Source: Lichenicoccus sp965277665
Lineage (GTDB): Bacteria; Pseudomonadota; Alphaproteobacteria; Acetobacterales; Acetobacteraceae
DNA length: 64,000 nucleotides
Reading direction: 5' to 3'
Assembly (NCBI RefSeq): GCF_965277665.1
Contig: NZ_OZ255835.1
Location: 2,728,001 to 2,792,000, forward strand
The translations under genes and the position numbers were made by a program. The notes under the pieces were generated by a model that saw only the letters and a program-made list of their open reading frames with translations, was not told where the DNA came from and made no database searches. Below, one piece after another: positions 17,557-25,828 of this stretch (the stretch's first letter is position 1; each line of letters starts with the position of its first letter).

Positions 17557-17641
17557 AGGATTTCCAGTTCGACAGGGATGTTGTTGCGGGTGGCCTTCGA
17601 ACAGGGGCAGAGCGCGTGCGCCTGTCGCGTGGCCCTGAGGC
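17553..17641 (-). pseudogene. ohr: C-terminal remnant of an organic hydroperoxide resistance (Ohr/OsmC) gene
   Basis: The frame ending at TGA 17553 reads QAHALCPCSKATRNNIPVEL, the Ohr C-terminal signature (usually AHxxCPYSxATRGNIxV), including the second redox Cys. Upstream of about residue -30 the similarity stops; the N-terminal domain with the first catalytic Cys is absent. The TGA overlaps the SDR start by four bases, as in a once-intact operon. I read it as a truncated gene, not a functional peptide. Confidence 0.7.
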
Positions 17642-17689
17642 GGAGCAACGCGACACCGCCCTCAAGGTTGGGCCGTGGCAGACCGCGCC

Positions 17690-17974
17690 TCAGCGGATGC
17701 GCGGCACTTCGGCGGTCTTGCCCCCGGCCAGCAGCCGTTCCAGCGCCGCCTGGTCGGCGATATGACGGCCATCCGGCCCGAACAGGCGCAGATTGAACCA
17801 AGGCGGCGCCGGCAACAGCTCGCTCGCCCGATCGAGGGCCGCCTCCCGGGTGCCGAAATGCTCGTGCCGGTCGGGCGGCAGATCAACCGGGCGGCGCTGC
17901 TCTTCGGACCCGGCTGCCGGTGGCGGCGGAATGCCCGGAACCGGCTCGTTCGTGAAGGCAAGGGTGTATGGCAT
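17690..17974 (-). CDS. Hypothetical protein, 94 residues
   Basis: No recognised domain. Pro-rich N-terminal half (PGIPPPPAAG) followed by a soluble segment with PPWFNLRLFGPDGRHIADQ and ALERLLAGGKTAEVPRI. No signal peptide or membrane segment. The ATG at 17974 has AGG six bases upstream; a GTG two codons earlier is possible. It lies upstream of the ohr remnant on the same strand. Confidence 0.5.
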   Translation of the reverse strand: MPYTLAFTNEPVPGIPPPPAAGSEEQRRPVDLPPDRHEHFGTREAALDRASELLPAPPWFNLRLFGPDGRHIADQAALERLLAGGKTAEVPRIR

Positions 17975-18005
17975 CAGCACCTGATCCGGTTTAGCGGCCG
18001 TCTGA

Positions 18006-18143
18006 GGCTCGAAAAGTCACGCCGGCCGCGCCCCCGGGCATGATGCATGCCTCATGCCCTCCTTGAGAGTGAGGCAAAGCAGCTAGTGCTGCTCTGTGGG
18101 GCAGCGCTCTCATCCAGCATCAGGTATCCCCAAACAGCCTCTC
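18006..18143 (+). repeat. Degenerate family-1 element, copy F
   Basis: Left part GGCTCGAAAAGTCACGCCGG and right part GCTCTCATCCAGCATCAGG...CAAACAGCCTC match the right half of copies C and E. The GGCC core between them is replaced by ~65 bp with its own palindromes (GGGCATG...CATGCCC and CAGCTAGTGCTG). The left half of the element is missing. It lies just upstream of yqgE. Confidence 0.7.
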
Positions 18144-18192
18144 CGCGGCACGCGCCGCTTGCACAGCACCCGCATCCTGCCACATCTGACGC

Positions 18193-18774
18193 ATGTTCTC
18201 ACTGCAACCAGATCTCGACGCCAGCCTGACCGGGCGCCTGCTGATCGCCATGCCCGCTCTGGTGTCGTCGCCGTTCGCGCAGACCGTGGTGTTTCTCTGC
18301 GCCCACTCCGCCGAGGACGGCGCCATGGGGCTGGTGGTCAACCGGCGCCTCGGCCAGCCCGGCTTCGACGACCTGCTCGAACAGCTCGGCGTCGCCCCGG
18401 TGCCGCCGCGCCGGCGCATCACGCTGTGCGCCGGCGGACCGGTGGAGAATTCGCGCGGCTTCGTGCTGCACAGCGCGGACTGGACCGGCGACGGCAGCCT
18501 GGCGGTGGATGACGGCATCGTGCTGACGGCGAGCCTCGACATCCTGAAGGTGATCGCAGACGGCGCCGGCCCGCGCCAGGCACTGCTCGCTCTGGGGCAT
18601 GCCACCTGGGAGCCGGGCCAGCTCGAGGCGGAAATCCAGCAGAACGCCTGGCTCTCGGCGCCGGCCACCGAGGCGATCGTGTTCGGCTCCGAACATGACA
18701 GCAAATGGCGCCGCGCCCTCGCCTCGCTGAGGATTGATCCGATACGGCTATCCAGCGCCACCGGCCACGCCTGA
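18193..18774 (+). CDS. YqgE/AlgH family protein (UPF0301)
   Basis: 193 residues. Family signatures: LTGRLLIAMPALVSSPFAQT at the N-terminus, HSAEDGAMGLVVNRRLG, LCAGGPVENSRGFVLHS, and ALGHATWEPGQLEAEI. The molecular function is unknown; the name AlgH comes from alginate regulation in Pseudomonas. The TGA at 18772-18774 is followed without a gap by repeat copy B. Confidence 0.93.
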   Translation: MFSLQPDLDASLTGRLLIAMPALVSSPFAQTVVFLCAHSAEDGAMGLVVNRRLGQPGFDDLLEQLGVAPVPPRRRITLCAGGPVENSRGFVLHSADWTGDGSLAVDDGIVLTASLDILKVIADGAGPRQALLALGHATWEPGQLEAEIQQNAWLSAPATEAIVFGSEHDSKWRRALASLRIDPIRLSSATGHA

Positions 18775-18936
18775 GAGGCTGCTTGTAAACGCCTGCTGCT
18801 GGCGATCCGACGCGCCTTTCCTGCGCTCCGCTGCTCACGGCCATAGAGGCCGCTGCGCTGCGGTGCTCGGAAAGTCGCGCCGGCCGCGGCCCTGCGGGCC
18901 GCTCTCATCCAGCAGCAGGCGTTTTCAAGCAGCCTC
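18775..18936 (+). repeat. Dispersed palindromic element, family 1, copy B
   Basis: 162 bp. Begins GAGGCTGCTTGTAAACGCC directly after the yqgE stop codon and ends CAGGCGTTTTCAAGCAGCCTC. The terminal inverted repeat carries compensating changes (GAGGCTGCTT / AAGCAGCCTC) relative to copies C and E, so pairing is preserved. Confidence 0.88.
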
Positions 18937-18966
18937 TTCCGGGGCCACAACACAACCTTCCTTGAG

Positions 18967-19851
18967 CTACCAAAGCAGCGACGGGATCGTAGCGACCGGA
19001 GCGAGGCCCGCGCTGCGCGCTTCGGCTTCGGCAAGGTCGTTGTCGCCGCCGATGAGTTCGGCGTGGATGCCGCCGAGCACCCAGCATGACGCGATGCCGG
19101 CGGCCTTGGCACCGGCGATGTCGGTCGCCAGGGCGTCGCCGATTGCCAGCACGCGGTCCAGCGGCACGCCCAGCATCGTGCGCACCTGTTCGTAGACTTC
19201 CGGATGCGGCTTGCCGATCGAGCGCACGGTGCCGCCGAATTGCGCATAGAGACTCGCCAGCAACCCTGCACAGACGATCCGCTTGCCGCCGCGGACGATC
19301 TCGAGGTCGGGATTCGCGCACAGCATCGGCAGCCCGACGGCCGCGCAGGCGCGCAGCAGAGGCATGTGGACGTCCAGCACATCCTCGGCCGCCCCATTCT
19401 CCAGCGCATCGTCGTCCGGGCCGGTATTGAGCAGCAGGTCGGCGCCGGCCGGATCGGTCACGATCTCCAGCTCCAGGCCCTGGTAGAGATTGGCGTCCTT
19501 CTCCGGTCCGAGATGCAGCACCCGGCGGCCCATGCCGGCGATCCAGGGGTCCGTCCGTTGCTCCAGCAGCGAGCGCGTCGCCTCGCCGCTGGTGAGGATG
19601 CCGTCATAGCTGTCGTCCGGCAGCCCCATGCGCCGCAGCCCGTCCTGCACCAGGCCGACGCGGCGCGGCGCATTGGAGAGCAGCACGACCCGCTTGCCCG
19701 CGGCTCGCAGCCGCTGCAGGCAATCGATCGCCCCGGGATATGGCGTCAGGCCGTCATGCACGACGCCCCAGAGATCGACGATGGTGCCGTCGAACTCCGC
19801 CGCGATCGAGGCAAGGTGATCCACGTGGCGCATCGCAGGCGTCCGGGTCAC
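18967..19851 (-). CDS. HAD superfamily hydrolase, TIGR01459-type (class IIA)
   Basis: 294 residues. Sugar-phosphatase/NagD-like HAD: motif I DLWGVVHDG (nucleophile Asp about residue 23), motif II LLSNAPRR, motif III GKPHPEVYEQ, and motif IV IGDALATDIAGAK. The usual DxD second Asp is Trp, which is normal for this subfamily. I start at the GTG at 19851, which overlaps the pyrD TGA (GTGA) and has AAGGGA eight bases upstream; an internal ATG at 19833 is an alternative. Likely co-transcribed with pyrD. Confidence 0.88.
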   Translation of the reverse strand: MTRTPAMRHVDHLASIAAEFDGTIVDLWGVVHDGLTPYPGAIDCLQRLRAAGKRVVLLSNAPRRVGLVQDGLRRMGLPDDSYDGILTSGEATRSLLEQRTDPWIAGMGRRVLHLGPEKDANLYQGLELEIVTDPAGADLLLNTGPDDDALENGAAEDVLDVHMPLLRACAAVGLPMLCANPDLEIVRGGKRIVCAGLLASLYAQFGGTVRSIGKPHPEVYEQVRTMLGVPLDRVLAIGDALATDIAGAKAAGIASCWVLGGIHAELIGGDNDLAEAEARSAGLAPVATIPSLLW

Positions 19852-20891
19852 AAGGCGGTTCCCTTCGCGTCGGCGAGGCGGCTCAGCCCCTGCTGGCGCA
19901 GCAGCGCCGACAGGTCGCGCAGCAGGTGCCTCACCAGGGCCGGTCCGTGCAGCACGAAGCCGGTATAGAGCTGCACCAGGTCGGCGCCGGCACGGACCTT
20001 GTCCAGCACGTCCTGTGCGCTCGCGATGCCGCCGCACCCGACCAGGGCCAGGCGCCCGTTCGCGATGCGCGCCACCGCGGCCAGCAGCGCCGTGCTGCGG
20101 GCCCGCAGCGGCTCGCCGGACAGGCCGCCCGCCTCGCCGGCATGGCCAGACCGCAGCCAGTCCGGGCGCGCCAGCGTGGTGTTGGACACGATGAGGCCAT
20201 CGGCGCCCCCGGCGATCACCGCCTCGACGATCCCGGCGAGGCGGCCGGGCTCCAGATCCGGCGAGAGCTTGACCAGCAGCGGCCGCCGCGTGCGCCGCGC
20301 GGGCGCTACCGCGTGCAGCAGGCCCGCGAGACGGTCGGCCTGCTGCAGGTCACGCAGCCCCGGGGTGTTCGGCGAGGACAGGTTGATCACCAGGTAGTCG
20401 ACCAGGGGCGAGGCCGCCTGCACCAGCATCGGATAGTCGTCGAGCGGCGCCGCACCCTGCCTGTTGATGCCGAGATTGAGCCCGACCGGCACCCCCGGCA
20501 CCCGCCTCAGCCGCGCCAGCCGGGCGAGGGCCGCCTCGATGCCGTGGTTGTTGAAGCCCATGCGGTTGATGATGGCGCGATCCTCGGCCAGCCGGAACAG
20601 CCGCGGCCGCGCATTGCCCGGCTGCGGCAGAGGCGTCACCGTGCCGGCCTCGACGAAGCCGAAGCCGAGGCGCGCCAGCGGCCGGACCACCCTGGCGTCC
20701 TTGTCGAAGCCGGCCGCCATGCCGATCGGATTGGCGAAGCGCAGGCCCATGATTTCGACCGCCAACGCCGGATCTTGGCCGCCGGGCAGGTGTCCGCCGA
20801 GACCGAGCAGCAGTCCGGCAATCGCCGCCTGGTGCGCCCGCTCCGGATCGAGCCGGTGCAGCAGGGCCGTGGAGAGCGAGGAGATCAGCAT
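19848..20891 (-). CDS. pyrD: Dihydroorotate dehydrogenase (quinone), class 2
   Basis: 347 residues. Membrane-associated FMN enzyme of pyrimidine synthesis. N-terminal amphipathic region MLISSLSTALLHRLDPERAH, the MAAGFDKDA and NRMGFNNHG motifs, and the catalytic Ser segment NLSSPNTPGLRDLQ typical of class 2. FMN-binding VGCGGIASAQD and LYTGFVLHGP are intact. The ATG at 20891 has a strong GAGGAGG site; the longer frame to 21008 is not used. Confidence 0.96.
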   Translation of the reverse strand: MLISSLSTALLHRLDPERAHQAAIAGLLLGLGGHLPGGQDPALAVEIMGLRFANPIGMAAGFDKDARVVRPLARLGFGFVEAGTVTPLPQPGNARPRLFRLAEDRAIINRMGFNNHGIEAALARLARLRRVPGVPVGLNLGINRQGAAPLDDYPMLVQAASPLVDYLVINLSSPNTPGLRDLQQADRLAGLLHAVAPARRTRRPLLVKLSPDLEPGRLAGIVEAVIAGGADGLIVSNTTLARPDWLRSGHAGEAGGLSGEPLRARSTALLAAVARIANGRLALVGCGGIASAQDVLDKVRAGADLVQLYTGFVLHGPALVRHLLRDLSALLRQQGLSRLADAKGTAL

Positions 20892-21006
20892 CGCCTCCTC
20901 GTGCCGCAAGCCAGCGAAAGATGGAAGGCACCGCGCAAAGATCCGGTCAGAGCGAGCCCCGGGCCGGCTCTTGCCTTGCCGGGCCAACGGCACGATTGTC
21001 CGGCGC

Positions 21007-21222
21007 ATGTGGGACGAGCCCTACCTTGAGACATGCTGCCGCTCCGCACTGCATCGGCTGACCCTGGTCGGATCGACCGGCCGGCCGCCCGATCTGAAGG
21101 ACGGTCCCTGCCTCGAGCGGCTGTCCGGCATGGGGCTCGCCGAGGTGCTCCCGGATGGGCGCTACGCGATCACCGGCTCGGGCACCCAGCGTCATGCACA
21201 GGAGATCCTCAGGGTGTCGTGA
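21007..21222 (+). CDS. Small hypothetical protein upstream of S24-like repressor
   Basis: 71 residues, no Cys-rich or membrane features; SALHRLTLVGSTGRPPDLKD and LERLSGMGLAEVLPDGRYAI suggest a small winged-helix-like domain, but this is a guess from pattern. The stop is 23 bp before the S24-like gene, so they may form a two-gene unit. No clear ribosome site. Confidence 0.45.
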   Translation: MWDEPYLETCCRSALHRLTLVGSTGRPPDLKDGPCLERLSGMGLAEVLPDGRYAITGSGTQRHAQEILRVS

Positions 21223-21244
21223 GGGGCTCCGGATGCAGGGCGGC

Positions 21245-21913
21245 ATGACCCACGAGGATGTTTGGCGCGCGCTCGATACGCTGGCCGCCGAGAAAGGCCT
21301 GTCGCCATCCGGGCTGGCGCGGGCGGCCGGCCTGGATCCGACCGCCTTCAACCGCTCCAAGCGCACGACCGCGCGTGGGCGGCTGCGCTGGCCCAGCACC
21401 GAAAGCCTGAGCCGCGTGCTGGCCGCGACCGGGGCGACCCTGGAGAATTTCACCGCACTCGTCGGTGGCGCCCGCGCGCTCAGCTCGGGACGTCCGGTGC
21501 GCGGCATGCGCCAATTGCGTCTGCTGACTTTCTCCGGGCTCGGCGCGGACGGCACCGTGCCGGACTACGGCGAGGAGACCACGATCCCGATCCAGGCCGA
21601 TCCGGGCACCTATGCCATCCGGCTGGATACCGACGCCTTCGAGCCGGCGCTGCGCGAGGGTGCCCTGCTGATCACCTCGCCGGACCAGCCGCTCGCCGCC
21701 GGCGACCGCGTGCTGCTCCGGCTGCTGGCTAGTGCCGAGGAGGACGGCCTGCCCGTCGCACCGGGCACGTCGCACCCTGCGATCCTCGGCCTGCTGACGG
21801 CCGCCGGCGAGCACCGGATCGAGCTCGTGACACTCGACCGGGCCGCACGCCGCCTGGACCTCGACCCCGAACAGGTGGGCTGGATGCACCGGATCGGCTG
21901 GGTCGGCTTCTGA
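21245..21913 (+). CDS. HTH / S24-like (LexA/CI type) regulator with altered catalytic Ser
   Basis: 222 residues. N-terminal helix-turn-helix: ALDTLAAEKGLSPSGLARAA then LDPTAFNRSKR. C-terminal half has the S24/LexA-like beta fold around TIPIQADPGTYAIRLDTDAF, but where active members have a Ser-Met-x-Pro motif this reads DTDAFEPALREGALLITSPD, with Ala in the Ser position. The regulator is therefore probably not self-cleaving. The start at 21245 has AGGG upstream; the ATG at 21233 (preceded by GAGGGG) is an alternative. Its TGA abuts repeat copy C. Confidence 0.8.
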   Translation: MTHEDVWRALDTLAAEKGLSPSGLARAAGLDPTAFNRSKRTTARGRLRWPSTESLSRVLAATGATLENFTALVGGARALSSGRPVRGMRQLRLLTFSGLGADGTVPDYGEETTIPIQADPGTYAIRLDTDAFEPALREGALLITSPDQPLAAGDRVLLRLLASAEEDGLPVAPGTSHPAILGLLTAAGEHRIELVTLDRAARRLDLDPEQVGWMHRIGWVGF

Positions 21914-22090
21914 GAGCCTGTTTGCAAACGCCTGCTGCTGGCGATCCCCCACTTTCCTAAGGATGGGCGCCTTTTCTGTGCTCCGCTGCTCACGGCCGGT
22001 AGGCCGCTCCGCTGCGGTGCTCGAAAAGTCACGCCGGGCGCGGCCCTTCAGGCCGCTCTCATCCAGCATCAGGCGTTTCCAAACAGGCTC
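21914..22090 (+). repeat. Dispersed palindromic element, family 1, copy C
   Basis: 177 bp, GAGCCTGTTTGCAAACGCC ... GGCGTTTCCAAACAGGCTC. Almost identical in length and sequence to copy E at 27170. Internal palindromes around GGCCGGTAGGCC and GCGGCCCTTCAGGCCGC. Begins on the base after the TGA of the S24-like gene. Confidence 0.92.
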
Positions 22091-22115
22091 CGAGAGGCCC
22101 TGCGCCGCGCGCGCC

Positions 22116-23366
22116 CTATTCCGCGACCCGCAATCGCTCGTGGCCCATGCGGACGTCGCGGGCTTCGCGTCCGACCGAAACCAGCAGCGTGATCACCAGG
22201 GCGGCAAGCCCGACGACGCAGGCCATGGCCGGACCGATGCCGGTGCCAAGGCGTCCGGCGAGCCAGACCTGGATGTTGGCGTTCGGCGAGGCGAGCAGGT
22301 TGCCGAGCTGATACACCGCCCCGGGGAACGTCGCCCGGATCGCGACCGGCGAGATCTCGTTCAGGTACGCCGGCACCACGCCCCAGGCGCCCTGCACGCA
22401 GACCTGGATCAGGAAGCCGCCGAGCGCCAGCCAGGCCAGCCCGTGCGAAAAGATCCAGAGCGGGATCACCGGCAATGCCAGCATCGCCAGGATGCCGATC
22501 GCCCAGCGCCGCCCGATCCGCTGCGACAGCAGGCCGGTGCACAGGCCGCCGACGATCGCGCCGAGGTTGAAGATGATCATGACGAGGGTGATGGCATTGT
22601 GCGACAGGTGCTGCTGGCGTCCCAGGAACAGCTTCGGATACAGGTCCTGCGAGCCGTGCGAAAAGAAGTTGAAGCCCATCATCAGGCAGATCGCGAACAC
22701 CGACAGGCCGAGATGCTGGCGCAGCACCGAGAGCAGCGGCTGGCGCTTGATGGTCTCGTCGCGCGCCAGCCAGTCGGGGCTCTCGGGCACAGTGCGTCGG
22801 ATATACAGCACCAGCAGCGCCGGGAACGCGCCGACGATGAACATGCCGCGCCATCCGATCAGCGGCTCCGCCAGGAACAGCAGCGAGGCCAGCAGGTAGC
22901 CGGTCGGGTAGCCGGTCTGCAGCAGGCCGGACACCAGGCCGCGCCAGCGCCCCGGAATGCTCTCCATCACCAGGGACGCGCCGACGCCCCATTCGCCGCC
23001 CATCGCGATGCCGTACAGGCCGCGCAGGATCAGGAAAATCGTGAAGCTCGGGGCAAAGCCGGACAGCAGTTCGAGCACCGCGTAGCACAGTACGTTGACC
23101 ATCATGGTCGGGCGTCGGCCGAAGCGGTCGGCCAGCCGCCCGAACAGCAACGCCCCGAGAAACCGGCAGGCCAGGGTCAGGGTGATGGCGAAGGCGGTCG
23201 CCGAGATCGGCACGCCGAAGCTGCGCGCGACGCTGTCGAGCACGAACGCCATGATGAAGAAATCGAACGCGTCGAGCATCCAGCCGAGATAGCAGGCAGT
23301 CACGACATGCCAGGCCTGGCGATCGGGCCTCGGCTGCGCGGCGCCCGCTTGCGTTGCGATCGTCAT
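22116..23366 (-). CDS. MFS transporter, carboxylate-type (AAHS/SHS-like)
   Basis: 416 residues with about 12 hydrophobic segments. N-terminal CYLGWMLDAFDFFIMAFVLD is the motif of aromatic-acid/lactate-type MFS carriers; the loop 2-3 motif A is GRLADRFGRRPTMMV; RGLYGIAMGGEWGVGASLVM is characteristic of the same group. Substrate probably a monocarboxylate or aromatic acid, not provable here. The 272-bp upstream gap (23367-23638) contains a 40-nt motif shared with the groEL leader. Confidence 0.88.
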   Translation of the reverse strand: MTIATQAGAAQPRPDRQAWHVVTACYLGWMLDAFDFFIMAFVLDSVARSFGVPISATAFAITLTLACRFLGALLFGRLADRFGRRPTMMVNVLCYAVLELLSGFAPSFTIFLILRGLYGIAMGGEWGVGASLVMESIPGRWRGLVSGLLQTGYPTGYLLASLLFLAEPLIGWRGMFIVGAFPALLVLYIRRTVPESPDWLARDETIKRQPLLSVLRQHLGLSVFAICLMMGFNFFSHGSQDLYPKLFLGRQQHLSHNAITLVMIIFNLGAIVGGLCTGLLSQRIGRRWAIGILAMLALPVIPLWIFSHGLAWLALGGFLIQVCVQGAWGVVPAYLNEISPVAIRATFPGAVYQLGNLLASPNANIQVWLAGRLGTGIGPAMACVVGLAALVITLLVSVGREARDVRMGHERLRVAE

Positions 23367-23391
23367 GCTCGGGCGCGTCCTTCAAGGTTTC

Positions 23392-23431
23392 GGGCCTGAT
23401 CGGATCGAGCAGGCTCAGCTTGTCGTCAGAT
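23392..23431 (-). promoter_or_regulatory. 40-nt leader motif shared with groEL
   Basis: On the minus strand it begins ATCTGACGACAAGCTGAGCC and matches the groEL leader motif (44536-44575) at 36 of 40 positions. It ends 25 bp before the MFS start codon. The rest of 23367-23638 shows no gene. Confidence 0.75.
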
Positions 23432-23638
23432 AGAGCAGCTTAGTCATCCTGAGCGGCCCGGCAAATCGGCAGCAGCGGGCCGGGCGGCATGAGCCGGGCT
23501 TTGCATGCAGGCTGCGGCAACTTCGCCGCCGCTGCGGTATTTCGAGAAAGCCGGTTTCGCGATTCGACCGGCGCCGGACCGGCCTGTCCCGCCAGCCGAC
23601 CGCCGCTAGAATTGTAAACAAGTTGGTGGAGCTGGATC

Positions 23639-24589
23639 ATGGGCCTTCTCGTCGACGGGATCTGGCAGGACAGCTGGTATGAAACCAGGCAGGGCCGCTT
23701 CGAACGCGAAAGCAGCCACTTCAGGGACCATGTCACGCCGGATGGCCACGGCGGCTTCAAGGCCGAGCCGCACCGCTATCACCTCTATGTCTCGCTCGCC
23801 TGTCCCTGGGCGCACCGCACGCTCATCATGCGCCGCCTGAAAGGCCTCGAAGGGACGATCGGACTCTCGGTGGTGCACTGGATCATGGGCGAACAGGGCT
23901 GGAGCTTCCACGACGGTCCCGGCGTCATACCCGACCCCGGGGGCGCCCCCTTCCTGCACCAGGTCTATACGCGTGCAAGGCCCGACTATACCGGCCGCGT
24001 CACCGTGCCGGTGCTCTGGGACCGGCAGCGGCGGACGATCGTTTCGAACGAGAGTTCCGAGATCCTGCGCATGTTCGGCTCGGCCTTCGATGCCGTCGGC
24101 GCGCGGGCCGGGGACTACACGCCGGCGGCGCTGCAAAGCGAGATCGACGCGCTGAACGCGCGCATCTACGACACCGTCAATAACGGCGTGTACAAGGCAG
24201 GTTTCGCGACCCGGCAGGAGGTCTATGAAGATGCAGTGCTCGCCTTGTTCGATACCCTCGACTGGCTGGAGCAGCGCCTGTCACAGCGGACATTCCTGCT
24301 CGGCGACACGCTGACCGAGGCCGACATCAGGCTGGTCACCACGCTGTTTCGCTTCGATGCGGTCTATGTCGGCCACTTCAAGTGCAACCTGCGCCGGCTC
24401 ACCGACTATCCGGAATTGTGGGACTACGCCCGCACGCTCTACCAATGGCCGGGCATCCGCGACACCGTCAGCTTCACGCACATCAAGGGTCACTATTACG
24501 GCAGCCATCCCACCATAAACCCGAACCGGATCGTGCCGGTCGGGCCATTGCTGGACTGGGACGCCCCAACTCGGCGCTCCGGCGCCTGA
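23639..24589 (+). CDS. Glutathione S-transferase, Xi class (glutathionyl-hydroquinone reductase type)
   Basis: 316 residues. Cys-GST with active site LACPWAHRTLIMRRLKGLE (CPWA, Cys about 55), the SNESSEILRMF glutathione-contact segment and the C-terminal helical domain with LGDTLTEADIRLVTTLFRFD. Known members reduce glutathionylated hydroquinones. The ATG at 23639 has GGTGGAG upstream. Its TGA is directly followed by repeat copy D. Confidence 0.93.
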   Translation: MGLLVDGIWQDSWYETRQGRFERESSHFRDHVTPDGHGGFKAEPHRYHLYVSLACPWAHRTLIMRRLKGLEGTIGLSVVHWIMGEQGWSFHDGPGVIPDPGGAPFLHQVYTRARPDYTGRVTVPVLWDRQRRTIVSNESSEILRMFGSAFDAVGARAGDYTPAALQSEIDALNARIYDTVNNGVYKAGFATRQEVYEDAVLALFDTLDWLEQRLSQRTFLLGDTLTEADIRLVTTLFRFDAVYVGHFKCNLRRLTDYPELWDYARTLYQWPGIRDTVSFTHIKGHYYGSHPTINPNRIVPVGPLLDWDAPTRRSGA

Positions 24590-24795
24590 GAGCCTGTTTG
24601 AAAACGCCTGATGTTGGATGAGAGCGGGCCCCACTCCCAGGCATTTGAGGACCGCGGCCGGCGTGGCTTTCCGAGCACCTGAGCGGAGCGGCCGCCCATG
24701 CTTGAACAGTGGGGCCGTGAGCAAGGGAGCGCAGGAGAGGCGCCCGTGCTTGGAAAGAGGGGGATCGCCAGCAGCAGGGGTCTGCAAACAGGCTC
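24590..24795 (-). repeat. Dispersed palindromic element, family 1, copy D
   Basis: 206 bp, inverted relative to copies B, C and E. Begins GAGCCTGTTTGAAAACGCC after the GST stop TGA and ends GCAAACAGGCTC, again followed by TGA. Longer than the others because of ~25 bp extra within the arms. Confidence 0.88.
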
Positions 24796-24838
24796 TGAAT
24801 ACTACCCGGCGCCGGGCCGGCTTAACGGAGGACAGGGT

Positions 24839-25789
24839 ATGGAACTGCGCAATCTGGGGCGGTCGGGGCTGCGTGTTTCGGCAGTCGGCCTGGGCTGCAA
24901 CAATCTCGGCGGCCGGATCGACCTCGCCGCCTCGCACCGGGTGGTGGAGGCGGCCCTCGAAGCGGGCATAACGCTTTTCGACGTTGCTGACATCTACGGC
25001 CGCGACTCGCATTACGGTGCCTCGGAAGAGGCGCTCGGCGAGATCCTCGGCAGCCGCCGCAACGATATCGTCCTGGCCACCAAGTTCGGCATGAAAATGA
25101 ACGATGCCGGCACATTGATGGGGGCATCGCGGCGCTACATCATGCAGGCTGTCGAGGCCAGCCTGCGCCGGCTGTGCACCGACTGGATCGACCTCTACCA
25201 GCTGCACACGCCCGACCCGCTGACACCGATCGACGAAACGCTGCGGGCACTCGATGATGTGATCCAATCGGGCAAGGTGCGCTATATCGGCTGCTCCAAC
25301 CTCGCACCGTGGCAGGTGGTGCAGGCGGAGCATGTCGGGCGCGAGATCGGCAGCAACCGGTTCGTGTCGTGCCAGGATGATTTCTCGCTGATCACCGATG
25401 GCCTGAGGTGCCACCTGCTGCCGGCGCTGGAGGCATACGGGCTCGGCTTGCTGCCGTATTTTCCGCTGGCCGGTGGATTGCTGACAGGAAAATACCGCCG
25501 GAACACCGCACCGCCCGCGGACAGCCGGTTCGGCCGCTTTGCGCGGCTGGGCAACCCGTACCTAAACGATCGCAATTTCGACCGGGTTGAACAACTCGAA
25601 GCCGTGGCGCGCGGGCATGGACATAGCCTGGTCGAGCTGGCCTTCGGCTGGCTGCTGGCGCAGGGCCCGGTTGCCAGCGTGATCGCCGGCGCCACCCGAC
25701 CCGGGCAGGTGCAGGCGAATGTCGCGGCCGGCTCGAAGCGGCTCGACCCCGCGACCCTGGCCGCCATCGAGGCTGTCCTGGCCCGCTGA
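24839..25789 (+). CDS. Aldo/keto reductase
   Basis: 316 residues, TIM-barrel NADPH oxidoreductase. Catalytic tetrad visible: Asp and Tyr in FDVADIYGR, Lys in LATKFGMKM, His in YQLHTPDPLTP. The C-terminal NADP-binding SVIAGATRPGQVQAN is intact. It resembles the YajO/Tas-type or general-stress AKR group; substrate unknown. The ATG at 24839 is used because the longer frame runs back into repeat copy D. Confidence 0.92.
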   Translation: MELRNLGRSGLRVSAVGLGCNNLGGRIDLAASHRVVEAALEAGITLFDVADIYGRDSHYGASEEALGEILGSRRNDIVLATKFGMKMNDAGTLMGASRRYIMQAVEASLRRLCTDWIDLYQLHTPDPLTPIDETLRALDDVIQSGKVRYIGCSNLAPWQVVQAEHVGREIGSNRFVSCQDDFSLITDGLRCHLLPALEAYGLGLLPYFPLAGGLLTGKYRRNTAPPADSRFGRFARLGNPYLNDRNFDRVEQLEAVARGHGHSLVELAFGWLLAQGPVASVIAGATRPGQVQANVAAGSKRLDPATLAAIEAVLAR

Positions 25790-25828
25790 TCCCGGTTGTC
25801 GAACCAGTATTTACGCAACCGTCTCAAT

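Noticed and set aside
21007..21913. Prophage remnant suggested by the CI/LexA-like repressor
   Set aside because: No integrase, structural or lysis gene and no attachment-site repeats nearby; surrounding genes are housekeeping.
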